DNA of 64,000 bases, from positions 310,001 to 374,000 of the forward strand of contig NZ_JACYXJ010000001.1 of NCBI RefSeq assembly GCF_014842925.1, written 5' to 3'. The DNA comes from Roseibium polysiphoniae. Its GTDB lineage: Bacteria; Pseudomonadota; Alphaproteobacteria; Rhizobiales; Stappiaceae. The position numbers were made by a program, and so were the translations under genes. The notes beneath the pieces are model-generated. The model was not told the origin of the DNA. It ran no database searches and saw only the letters and a program-made list of their open reading frames with translations. Below, piece after piece: positions 7,535-15,164 of this stretch. Within the stretch, counting starts at the first letter, position 1. Each line of letters begins with the position of its first letter.

Positions 7535-9364
7535 TCAGTGTGGAGTTTGATCAAGTATATGCCTCAAGAATTCATCCGTCGTTGCCAATTCTTCAGGCGT
7601 CCAGACCAATCCACAAACCTCTTCATCGGCAAGCCTATCCTGGTGATAATCTCGCAGCGCTTTGAGCATTGGTCCCAACTCGTGGGCGGAACGAACAGCA
7701 TAAACTGCGGCACGTCTATTGGCAGTTGGCGGCACAAAACTTGCCGGGAAATGGAAGTATTTTCTGCGCCATGTATTCAGAAGCAGTGGGATGCGATTGT
7801 CGAGCGCTTCCTGGAGCGTCGCTGAGTTGTTGCCGACGAGGAGGTCCATTGTGCCGAAGAGCTGACCAAGTGGAGTTTCGGTGTCAATTTCAACTCTCCC
7901 ACAATACTCTGGCTTTTTTAGCTCTTGATTGAGCCATTCGACGGGAAGTCCGGTTTTATTCGGTTTCAGCTTGATCACTAAGCGAATACCATCCACTTGG
8001 GAAGCTGCCCTTGAGAACTCCAGTAGGCCGCGAAGATACTCTCCAGGCGTTTCGGTGACAAATGGAACATAGTTGCACAGCTCACGATAGTTTCCCGCCA
8101 TAATGATCAGAAAGGCATCGGAACCTTTTTTGAAAGATTTGTGTTTCGGGCCGATGCGGATTGGAAGAATCTGAGGGGTATTTTCGTGCATTTCCTTCGC
8201 AAGTTTAGCCGTCAATGGGCCTTTGCAAAACAGTGTATCTAAGCCCGGCAAGATAATTCGGCCATGACGCGCCCAGAATTTCGCCCCAAGTTTCGACAAT
8301 CGGTCAGTTTGGGCTGTGTCGCTTCCATGATTAGCCATTAGAGCCGGAACACCTGAGGCAGCAAAATCGACGGCGGCCTGATACACTGATGGCTGGATCA
8401 AATGGTCGATGACAATTACTTGCGGCTTTGCGTGCCGGGCCAGAAGTTGTCCTGCGATTACATCCTGTGCGATGTTGGCCATATGTCGGTTTAGGCCTTT
8501 GTTGATGGCATCTGCGACAGCGGTCGAAATCTCCTTGCTCGGATTAATTCGTAACGGGCTTAAATGTTTTGACTGCCTGGGCAATGGTGCTCGGAACAGT
8601 GTGACCTCACATCTTCGCCCACGAGACAAAAATATACTACAAACTGATTTTAATGTTCGGCGAATGGTAGAAGCTATCGTTTTCCCTGGAGGACGAGCAG
8701 AAGCGATTACAATATTTTGATTGGAATTTGCTATTGTATTGCAAATTTTTGAAGTAAATGGAGTTGCTCTATCTAGTTGAAGCGCCATGGGGCGATGGAG
8801 TACAAGGCGCTGAATGATTTTATTTGAGAAGTGACAAAGGTAAGAGTTCAATTTGCTGCACCGGTTGTTAGGGAGAAGCGCCAAGTAGCTATCGCCCAAG
8901 TGGCACGCCAATTCGCCGATTGCCGCATCTTGAGAAATTCCAGCCAAAATTCGTCCGCGAGATTCGATTGCAAATGATGAGAAAGGGATTTTTTTTAACG
9001 TTTCTTCCAAGAGAAGCAGGGCTGGTATATAATTAAAAAGAAAAATGCGACAACTTTCAACAACCCCTGAGGGAATACCATCAGTTGAAAGAGTGTTTTC
9101 TATGTTATTTATGAGAATTTCTGATTTTAGAAGTATTTCCGAATGTGTAGATGTGGTAATGATATTTTCTAATTCGATTGTGTTTAAGCCATTAAATTTT
9201 AAAAAATTTGCAGCGTCGGGTGAGTAAGCTACGCAGGTTAGTTCTCTAGCGTGTAGATGTTTAAACGCTTGTGCCTGTTTAAGGTCGAGCGCAACTAAAG
9301 CAGTGGCATCGGTAGGTGCATTCATTCGGATAGATTTTTCATCATTTTTAGAAAATGTTCGCAT
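7535..9364 (-). CDS. Large GT-B-like surface-carbohydrate biosynthesis protein
   Basis: The 609-residue protein resembles capsule and surface-polysaccharide glycosyltransferases. In the C-terminal half it has a nucleotide-binding-type pattern: FLIIMAGNYRE after a linker, VIKLKPNK, and DLLVGNNSATLQEALDNRIP, where a Ser/Thr-rich turn followed by Glu contacts the donor in GT-B folds. The N-terminal half has only diffuse similarity and a possible acceptor domain (VIVIDHLIQ, ALMANHGSDT). The exact family is uncertain. The gene is AT-rich, especially at its 5' end, with 18 G+C out of 60 bases at 9121-9180, unlike the GC-rich neighbours, which suggests horizontal transfer. It follows the preceding minus-strand gene by 22 bases. 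Confidence 0.65.
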   Translation of the reverse strand: MRTFSKNDEKSIRMNAPTDATALVALDLKQAQAFKHLHARELTCVAYSPDAANFLKFNGLNTIELENIITTSTHSEILLKSEILINNIENTLSTDGIPSGVVESCRIFLFNYIPALLLLEETLKKIPFSSFAIESRGRILAGISQDAAIGELACHLGDSYLALLPNNRCSKLNSYLCHFSNKIIQRLVLHRPMALQLDRATPFTSKICNTIANSNQNIVIASARPPGKTIASTIRRTLKSVCSIFLSRGRRCEVTLFRAPLPRQSKHLSPLRINPSKEISTAVADAINKGLNRHMANIAQDVIAGQLLARHAKPQVIVIDHLIQPSVYQAAVDFAASGVPALMANHGSDTAQTDRLSKLGAKFWARHGRIILPGLDTLFCKGPLTAKLAKEMHENTPQILPIRIGPKHKSFKKGSDAFLIIMAGNYRELCNYVPFVTETPGEYLRGLLEFSRAASQVDGIRLVIKLKPNKTGLPVEWLNQELKKPEYCGRVEIDTETPLGQLFGTMDLLVGNNSATLQEALDNRIPLLLNTWRRKYFHFPASFVPPTANRRAAVYAVRSAHELGPMLKALRDYHQDRLADEEVCGLVWTPEELATTDEFLRHILDQTPH

Positions 9365-9386
9365 CGGGCTATTTTTACCGACCTCA

Positions 9387-10076
9387 TCAAAGTAATGGGT
9401 ATCTTCGCCAAGATTTAAAGGAATACGGATTTACAGCTCCATGTGCACTGACTGCTGAGATTTCTCTATCTACAAATCGATATCTTGGTAGGTGATTTAA
9501 AGATCTAATTGCCTGGTTGTTACTGATCTCTGGAGCGTTATCTGCTAAAAGAACCCGAATAACTTTCTGATCGCTGCCTTCAAAGCTTTTGCACTCTAAG
9601 AATTCGCTTGGATTATCGTTGAATTTATTCCATATATGATTGAGGCTGTCTCCTTTAAAGTAATAAAATCCGCAATTTAGATGTTTTCTTCCTTCGTTGG
9701 TGTGATAAAAGCCGTAATCATAATTGAAGATTAGATTTGATTTGAATAATTTTCTAGGGAAGAAATCCAAATCAAGCATTACATGAATGTTATTCGGATC
9801 TGTCCGCGCGAAAATGTCCAGCCCCTTTAGTCGATGGTAGCAGCCGCCAAGATCTCGATGGTCTGACCAGAGAGGTGATACCTCATACTTACAATCCTTC
9901 CTTTCCAAGCAATTTGGATCAGCGTGGAGTGTGAAGCGGAATCTTTGCGGGCAGTAATTTTTTACTCGTTGGTGTAATTTGTTTACGTGTTTCTGTGTGA
10001 ATGACACATTGAGTTTTTGTTTAGGAAGTTTGAATGTCCCTCTCGGTTTCCAGAGGAATGTGTGAAAGTGTATCAT
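9387..10076 (-). CDS. AT-rich gene, probable GT-A-like glycosyltransferase
   Basis: The 229-residue protein has no certain family match. It contains IHVMLDLDFFP (a DxD-like acidic motif on a hydrophobic strand, about residue 100), LNCGFYYFKGDS and FEGSDQKVIRVLL, which together look like a nucleotide-sugar binding GT-A core. It is basic, lacks membrane segments, and is strongly AT-rich. Its ATG overlaps the stop of the methyltransferase gene before it (ATGA-type overlap, 10073-10076), so the two are translationally coupled. The function in glycan assembly is inferred from neighbours and the acidic motif. Confidence 0.55.
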   Translation of the reverse strand: MIHFHTFLWKPRGTFKLPKQKLNVSFTQKHVNKLHQRVKNYCPQRFRFTLHADPNCLERKDCKYEVSPLWSDHRDLGGCYHRLKGLDIFARTDPNNIHVMLDLDFFPRKLFKSNLIFNYDYGFYHTNEGRKHLNCGFYYFKGDSLNHIWNKFNDNPSEFLECKSFEGSDQKVIRVLLADNAPEISNNQAIRSLNHLPRYRFVDREISAVSAHGAVNPYSFKSWRRYPLL

Positions 10077-10699
10077 AATGTAGCTTTCGCAAGTATAATA
10101 GTGCCAGAGTAAACTCGATTGGAGTTTTTATTCTTCTCTTGATTCATCAAGAGTTTTTTGACAAAATAGAGTATAATTTTTTTATTTTTCGACCTTGGGT
10201 GGAACTTTTCAATTAAATCTACGACTACTGTGCCAAGTGTTCCAATTTTTCTCGACTGAACGACTTCCCAGCCAGATCTTTTGCATAGATATATCAGGTA
10301 AGTTTCAGTAAAGCGGCGATAATCAAAAGGATCTCCATGTTCGTGGTAGACAAATGGCGTCGAAATCAGTATGTGCGTACCGCTTTTTATGTGGCTTGCG
10401 AGTTGATTCCAGAAGTCCTCGATATCAAATAAGTGTTCAAGTAGCTCTGATAATACAATTAATTTAGCCTTTTGAACTTCCTTTACCAGCGTGACCGGCC
10501 AAGGTTGGGTAATATCACAAAGTAGGTCTGGAGACGCAGAACTATCAACATTAATGATATATCTATCAGAAGGTAAAACTCCATAGTCTATGCTGCGGTC
10601 TCCACCAAAATCCAAAGTGGGGCCGGAGATTTTGTTTTGTGTGAGAATCTCATTAACACCCACTTCGAGCTGGTGTCTGTGCAAGGTCATCCAAGGCAT
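10073..10699 (-). CDS. SAM-dependent methyltransferase (class I fold)
   Basis: The 208-residue protein has motif I GPTLDFGGDRSIDYG (residues 26-40), an acidic end of strand 2 (NVDSSASPDL), and motif post-II/III LIVLSELLEHLFD, followed by HILISTPFVYHEHGDPFDYRRFT, typical of small-molecule or sugar O-methyltransferases found in surface-glycan loci. It likely methylates a sugar or lipid-linked glycan. A second in-frame ATG at 10690 has AGGA nine bases upstream and may be the true start. The gene is AT-rich like its neighbours and is coupled to the next gene by a 4-base overlap. Confidence 0.75.
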   Translation of the reverse strand: MPWMTLHRHQLEVGVNEILTQNKISGPTLDFGGDRSIDYGVLPSDRYIINVDSSASPDLLCDITQPWPVTLVKEVQKAKLIVLSELLEHLFDIEDFWNQLASHIKSGTHILISTPFVYHEHGDPFDYRRFTETYLIYLCKRSGWEVVQSRKIGTLGTVVVDLIEKFHPRSKNKKIILYFVKKLLMNQEKNKNSNRVYSGTIILAKATL

Positions 10700-10701
10700 T
10701 C

Positions 10702-11412
10702 CTATGAATCGAAAATGGACATTGATATTTCTTTATCTGATCTCGATTTCAGTGTTTGTATTACTTCGTCTGACAGATCGTCAGAAGAGAATTCACGAAG
10801 GTTTTTGAATTTTAGTTCTTTTTTAGTTTCTCGCGATAGCTGGTTTTGTAAGACGATTGTTTTTGGAGTGAGGTTTAGAAAGGATTTCAAATTGTGAGAA
10901 ATTTTTTCTTTTCTCGATTTGAATTTTTTCTTGCAAAAATGCTCAGGTAAATAATTCAGTTTAGAATTTTCAGTTATATTGTTGTTGTGGATGGCGATCA
11001 TTAACATAACTTGATCCCATACATGTGGGTGTTGTCGACAATAGAGAGACCACAAATCGATGATACTCTTACAGGCCGGTGAATTACTAAAGAATACAGT
11101 ACCGCTCATAAGGCGCCAGCCGTCTTTGATATGAGCAGCTATGTCACAATCTTCAAGATCAGGCAGTTCAGTGTTGAGCACTGCATCCGCGTCAAGCCAC
11201 CAAAAACTTTCGTTTAGCTCAGCAGAAACTGCCTGGATAAACTCGGATTTTTGCGCGCAGTTCTCCACCCAGGTGGGTCTCGCAGGTAATCCGCGGATTA
11301 TATAGTCGACGCCGACGTCGTTTAGGCTCTTCTCAAGTTGTCTTACCTCAAGTTCATAAGGAGTATTTAGGGTGTAGTAACTGACAATCTTCATCTTTGC
11401 GCCCATGGACAT
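10702..11412 (-). CDS. GT-A-like nucleotide-sugar transferase
   Basis: The 236-residue protein has a DxD-type motif in SFWWLDADAVLN (about residues 69-80) followed by GWRLMSGTVFFSNSP and HVWDQVMLMIAI, matching the general layout of nucleotide-diphospho-sugar transferases that place the donor at DxD and later bind it with a D-Q pair. The substrate is unknown. Residue 7 (MKIVSYYTLN, 11394) is an alternative start. The C-terminal third is Lys/Ser-rich and AT-rich. It is the first gene of the AT-rich island and begins 36 bases after the sugar-kinase gene, so the island may be transcribed from the aldolase-kinase promoter. Confidence 0.65.
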   Translation of the reverse strand: MSMGAKMKIVSYYTLNTPYELEVRQLEKSLNDVGVDYIIRGLPARPTWVENCAQKSEFIQAVSAELNESFWWLDADAVLNTELPDLEDCDIAAHIKDGWRLMSGTVFFSNSPACKSIIDLWSLYCRQHPHVWDQVMLMIAIHNNNITENSKLNYLPEHFCKKKFKSRKEKISHNLKSFLNLTPKTIVLQNQLSRETKKELKFKNLREFSSDDLSDEVIQTLKSRSDKEISMSIFDS

Positions 11413-11448
11413 AATATTCTGTGTTGATGCCGTGGAGGTATAGGAGTT

Positions 11449-12342
11449 CTACTCCCAAAGCCATGCCGCGCCGCGGACACCGGAGCTGTCGCCGTGCTTG
11501 GCCTTGCGGATCGAAACCTCGTAATGATCAGACATTACATACGGATCCATCAGCTTCGCTAGATCGTTATATAGTTCATCCACGTTCGACATGCCTCCGC
11601 CGAGAACGAAGCAGTCAGGATCCATCAGGTTGGCAGCCATGGCGAGTGCGCGGGCGAGGCGGCTAGCATAGGCCTCATAGGTGGCTCCTGCAACAGCATC
11701 GCCGCTGCGTTTGAGGGCCATGATTTCGTGGCCCTTGAGCGCCTTGCCTGATCGCTCGAGATAATCTGCCTGGAAACCCGTACCGGAGCACCAGTGGTCG
11801 ATTGCGCCGGGGTGACCCAGCCAGTTGGTTGGCCCGGGAAATTCCTCAGATGTCATCCAGGGCACAGGGATCGCACCCCATTCGCCGCCAATGCCGTTGG
11901 CGCCCCGGTGCGCCTTGCCGTCGATGGCGATCCCCGAGCCTGAGCCCGTGCCGATGATGACGGCATGAACGAAGTGGCAGCCCGCGCCCGCGCCGTCGGT
12001 CGCTTCCGAGACCGCAAGGCAATTGGCGTCGTTTTGAATGCGAACTTGGCGTCCTAGTCGTGCTTCGAGGTCGCGGTCCAGCGGTCGGCCGTTCATCCAG
12101 GTGGAATTGGCGTTCTTGACCAGACCGCTCGCCGGAGAAATTGACCCCGGAATGCCGAGCCCGAGCGTGCCGGTCTCACCCGTCGCGGCTTCCGCTCCGC
12201 TGACGAGCGCCGCCACCGCCTCGAGGCAGCCGTCATAATCGTCGCGCGGCGTGGGAACCCGTTCCCGGTAGAGCTCAGCGCCATTGGCATCCAGCGCTAT
12301 GATCTCCATCTTGGTGCCGCCCCAGTCAATGCCGAGCCTCAT
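11449..12342 (-). CDS. ROK-family sugar kinase (fructokinase/Mak-like)
   Basis: The 297-residue protein starts with the ROK phosphate-binding motif GIDWGGTK and has QNDANCLAVSEATDGAG, where the Asp is the catalytic base, and GTGSGSGIAIDG. It would phosphorylate a hexose using ATP. The usual ROK zinc motif CxCGxxGCxE is replaced by WLGHPGAIDHWCSGTGF, so the zinc site is largely lost. The region after it (SGTGFQADY) resembles E. coli Mak. Its ATG lies 3 bases after the aldolase stop, with AGAGGA in the aldolase's last codons, so the two are one operon. Substrate is not certain. Confidence 0.85.
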   Translation of the reverse strand: MRLGIDWGGTKMEIIALDANGAELYRERVPTPRDDYDGCLEAVAALVSGAEAATGETGTLGLGIPGSISPASGLVKNANSTWMNGRPLDRDLEARLGRQVRIQNDANCLAVSEATDGAGAGCHFVHAVIIGTGSGSGIAIDGKAHRGANGIGGEWGAIPVPWMTSEEFPGPTNWLGHPGAIDHWCSGTGFQADYLERSGKALKGHEIMALKRSGDAVAGATYEAYASRLARALAMAANLMDPDCFVLGGGMSNVDELYNDLAKLMDPYVMSDHYEVSIRKAKHGDSSGVRGAAWLWE

Positions 12343-12345
12343 GAT

Positions 12346-13059
12346 CTATCCTCTTTTGATCGGCATTTCGAAAGCAGCCCCGGCATCCGGGTCCTGGTCG
12401 CTCTTCTGTTTGCCGTAGTTCTTGAACTTGCGCAGGATCTCGCTCATTTCATCCTCGTCGAGAATGACCGGATCACCGACGATGAGAGCAGACAGATACT
12501 GATCGGCCAGATCTTCAACGCCCTCCGCGGTGCCAAGGGCCTTGGATAGGGTCGGGCCGAACGCGATCTGCCCGTGATTGGCCAGAAGGCAGGCAGTGCG
12601 GCCTTCGAGAGCCGGCAGCATGGCCTTGGAAAGCGCGCTTGTTCCGAAAGTGGCATAAGGTGCGCAGTCGATCCGGTCGCCACCGGCCAGGGCCACCATA
12701 TAGTGAAACGCCGGAATGCCGAGGCGCAGGCAGGAAAGGGCGGTGGCACGGGGGGAGTGGCAGTGGACCACGGCGCCGGCCTCATAGCGTTCCCGGTAGA
12801 TATCAAGATGCATGCGCCATTCGGAAGACGACAGGATCTCGCCGGTATAGCCGCCGTCAAGATCCATCGGCACAATCAGGTCTTCCGTAAGATCGTCATA
12901 GGGAACGCCGGAGGGTGTGATCAGAAATCCGGTGTTGATACGGGCACTGACATTGCCGGACGTTCCTTTGGTCAACCCTTTGACGGGCAAGGCACGTGCG
13001 GTCTCGATGATGGCCCGCCGCAGCTGCGGGCTGTCCGAAGGCAATTCGTTCGTGGTCAT
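12346..13059 (-). CDS. Class II aldolase/adducin family protein
   Basis: The 237-residue protein shows the family's motifs in order: GTSGNVSAR (phosphate/substrate loop, residues 32-40), ITPSGVPYD, SEWRMH (catalytic Glu and first His), VVHCHSP (two zinc His) and CLLANHGQIAFG (third zinc His). Members such as L-fuculose-phosphate aldolase cleave sugar phosphates to dihydroxyacetone phosphate and an aldehyde using zinc. Together with the adjacent ROK kinase it likely forms a kinase-aldolase sugar pathway; which sugar is unknown. GGGAGG precedes the ATG, so this is the first gene of the unit. Confidence 0.88.
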   Translation of the reverse strand: MTTNELPSDSPQLRRAIIETARALPVKGLTKGTSGNVSARINTGFLITPSGVPYDDLTEDLIVPMDLDGGYTGEILSSSEWRMHLDIYRERYEAGAVVHCHSPRATALSCLRLGIPAFHYMVALAGGDRIDCAPYATFGTSALSKAMLPALEGRTACLLANHGQIAFGPTLSKALGTAEGVEDLADQYLSALIVGDPVILDEDEMSEILRKFKNYGKQKSDQDPDAGAAFEMPIKRG

Positions 13060-13224
13060 GCTACCTCCCGGGAATTCGGATCATGTAACCGGCAGCGCCG
13101 CGATGGATCAAGGGCGAGCCGTTTTTGAAGAGCGGAAAATCTCGGGATCAGGTTGCGGTGATCCATATACGCCGGGCCGGGCCTATGGCAAAACAGCTGT
13201 GCAGCAGCCCCGGGCAGACACGTG

Positions 13225-14079
13225 ATGAGAGCAGGCCGAAGAAAGAAACCAGCCGCACCGGCTCAGCGTCCAAGACGCACCGGGATCACCTGGGGCGATG
13301 AGGTGCCTGCGGGAGAGCGCAGGAAAGCGCCGCCTGCAGCCGGGCCGGTTTCAGGTGACGGGTTGCCGCGGCAAACGGACTGGACCAGGGTGCTTCTGAT
13401 GGCTCTGCCGCTCATGCTGTTGGCGTTTGCAGCGATTGTTGTCCTGTCAAACCTTCAGCTGGTTGAGCCGCCGGATTTGGAAGTTGCCGCACCGCCGCCT
13501 GATCCGCTCGCCGGCTTTTCCGCTGATGCGCAGGATAGCCTGACAGCGCCGGATATTCAGGTGCCAGCCCGCTTGAAGCTGACATTTCTCGGCAAGCCGG
13601 AAGAGCTCTGCGCAGAGCTGACCGAGATCGGATTGCCCAACGGCGGGTGGACCAAAGCACCGTTCAGGCGGGGGCGCTGGCAATGTGCCTCCGACGTGGT
13701 TCCGTTGACCACGCCAAGTGTTGATTTCGGATCGGCGACACTGTTCTTCCTGCTGCGTGGCGGGTCGGAAGACCGTGTCGACTATTTGCGGCTCAAGCTG
13801 AATGTCGAGGATCCCCGCCAGATGGAATATGGCGAGGCAACGGTCCGTTCCGTAATCGGGGCTTTGTCAGATCGCTACAGCTGGGCTGTGCCCGATCGCT
13901 TTTTGCAGGCAATATCGGACTTCGAGGCGCTTGAGATGACCGACCGCGGCGTACGCCTGTCTGTTGCGCCCGAAGACCCGAATCTGACCGGCGATCCGGC
14001 TGCCTCTCAAAGATTGAACATCATCCTGAATTTCGGCGAGCCGGATCTGATCCGGCCAGCTGACGGGTTTCAGCGGTGA
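13225..14079 (+). CDS. Unknown protein with one N-terminal membrane anchor
   Basis: No named family is claimed. The 284-residue protein has a basic, Pro-rich N-terminal 50 residues, one membrane helix (about residues 52-78, LLMALPLMLLAFAAIVVL) and a soluble domain of about 200 residues that would lie in the periplasm. The domain contains two Cys (LCAELTE and WQCASD), which could form a disulfide. The ORF also opens with a GTG at 13222 directly before the chosen ATG; no convincing Shine-Dalgarno separates them. It diverges from the aldolase operon and converges on the LysR gene. Confidence 0.75.
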   Translation: MRAGRRKKPAAPAQRPRRTGITWGDEVPAGERRKAPPAAGPVSGDGLPRQTDWTRVLLMALPLMLLAFAAIVVLSNLQLVEPPDLEVAAPPPDPLAGFSADAQDSLTAPDIQVPARLKLTFLGKPEELCAELTEIGLPNGGWTKAPFRRGRWQCASDVVPLTTPSVDFGSATLFFLLRGGSEDRVDYLRLKLNVEDPRQMEYGEATVRSVIGALSDRYSWAVPDRFLQAISDFEALEMTDRGVRLSVAPEDPNLTGDPAASQRLNIILNFGEPDLIRPADGFQR

Positions 14080-14127
14080 GGCTGATTGTGGAACGCGCCC
14101 AAGCCCATCGGTCAGCCAGCATCCCGC

Positions 14128-15009
14128 CTAGCCAAACATCGCCCGGTCCTTGGCCACCGTCTTGCGTACGAACTCCAGGGCCAGAGCCACATGGCGCAAG
14201 GGCTTTGTGCTTTCGTGCTGAACGGTCCAATAGGCACGGGTGAGTTTGATTTCAGGCAGGACTGGCACAAATGTCTCATCGCTCCGGGCGATGAAGGCGT
14301 GCAGAATGCCGATGCCGGCGCCTGCTCTGACAGCTTCTGTCTGCCCAAGCGCTGAGGCGACTTCGAAGCGCGCCGGCCAGTCTCGTGTGACTTCTGCTGC
14401 GTAGTTGAGGGCCGGGGAATAGACCAAGTCTTCGACATAGCCGACCAGATCATGCGTCGTGAGTTGAGCCACCGTGGCCGGCATGCCTTTTTGGGCAATG
14501 TAGTCCTTGGATGCGTAAAGGCCGAGAGAGTAATCGACCAGCTTGGCGGCAATCAGCCGGCCGTGTTCCGGCCGGTCGATGGTGATGGCTATATCTGCCT
14601 CGCGCCGGGACAGGGAAAACGATCTTGGCACGGGTACGAGTTGGACTGTCAGGCCGGGGTGAGCGCGGGTCAGGGCCGCAAGGCGCGGTGCCAGATAGGC
14701 AACACCGAAGCCGTCCGGCGCGCCGATCCGCACCGTGCCGCTGATTTCCAGCGAGTTTCCACCAAGGTCGGCGCGGGCTGACATCATCTCCGCTTCCATC
14801 CTCTCGGCGCTGTCCAGGAAACGGGATCCTGCCTCTGTGAGAAAACAGCCGCTGGTCGAGCGGTCGAACAGCCGAGTTTCAAGAGCGGTTTCCAGGGCGG
14901 TAAGCCGGCGGGCGACCGTGGCGTGGTTGAGCCCCAGGCGCTTTGCGGCCGCCAGGATTTGCCCGGCGCGCGAGACCGCCAGAAAAATGCGAATGTCATC
15001 CCAGTTCAT
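14128..15009 (-). CDS. LysR family transcriptional regulator
   Basis: The 293-residue protein has the N-terminal LysR helix-turn-helix (MNWDDIRIFLAVSRAGQILA, then AAKRLGLNHATVARRLTALE) and a C-terminal substrate-binding domain. The substituted AVAR recognition region (HATVARRL) is typical of the subgroup acting beside dehydrogenase genes. It is divergent from mmsA with 155 bases between the two starts, so it probably regulates mmsA. No LysR box of the T-N11-A type was clear enough to list. Confidence 0.9.
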   Translation of the reverse strand: MNWDDIRIFLAVSRAGQILAAAKRLGLNHATVARRLTALETALETRLFDRSTSGCFLTEAGSRFLDSAERMEAEMMSARADLGGNSLEISGTVRIGAPDGFGVAYLAPRLAALTRAHPGLTVQLVPVPRSFSLSRREADIAITIDRPEHGRLIAAKLVDYSLGLYASKDYIAQKGMPATVAQLTTHDLVGYVEDLVYSPALNYAAEVTRDWPARFEVASALGQTEAVRAGAGIGILHAFIARSDETFVPVLPEIKLTRAYWTVQHESTKPLRHVALALEFVRKTVAKDRAMFG

Positions 15010-15164
15010 GGCAGTGTAGGCCTGTGTGAGTTATGCGAGCTTGCTTTGAAATTTGCACAATGGATGCGGATTTCATCTGCTTGTTTACGACAAAAATAAA
15101 AGGCAAGAAAGATCCACGTACACTCAGGTCGCTATCGACCCGACAAGTTTCAGGGAGAAACGCC

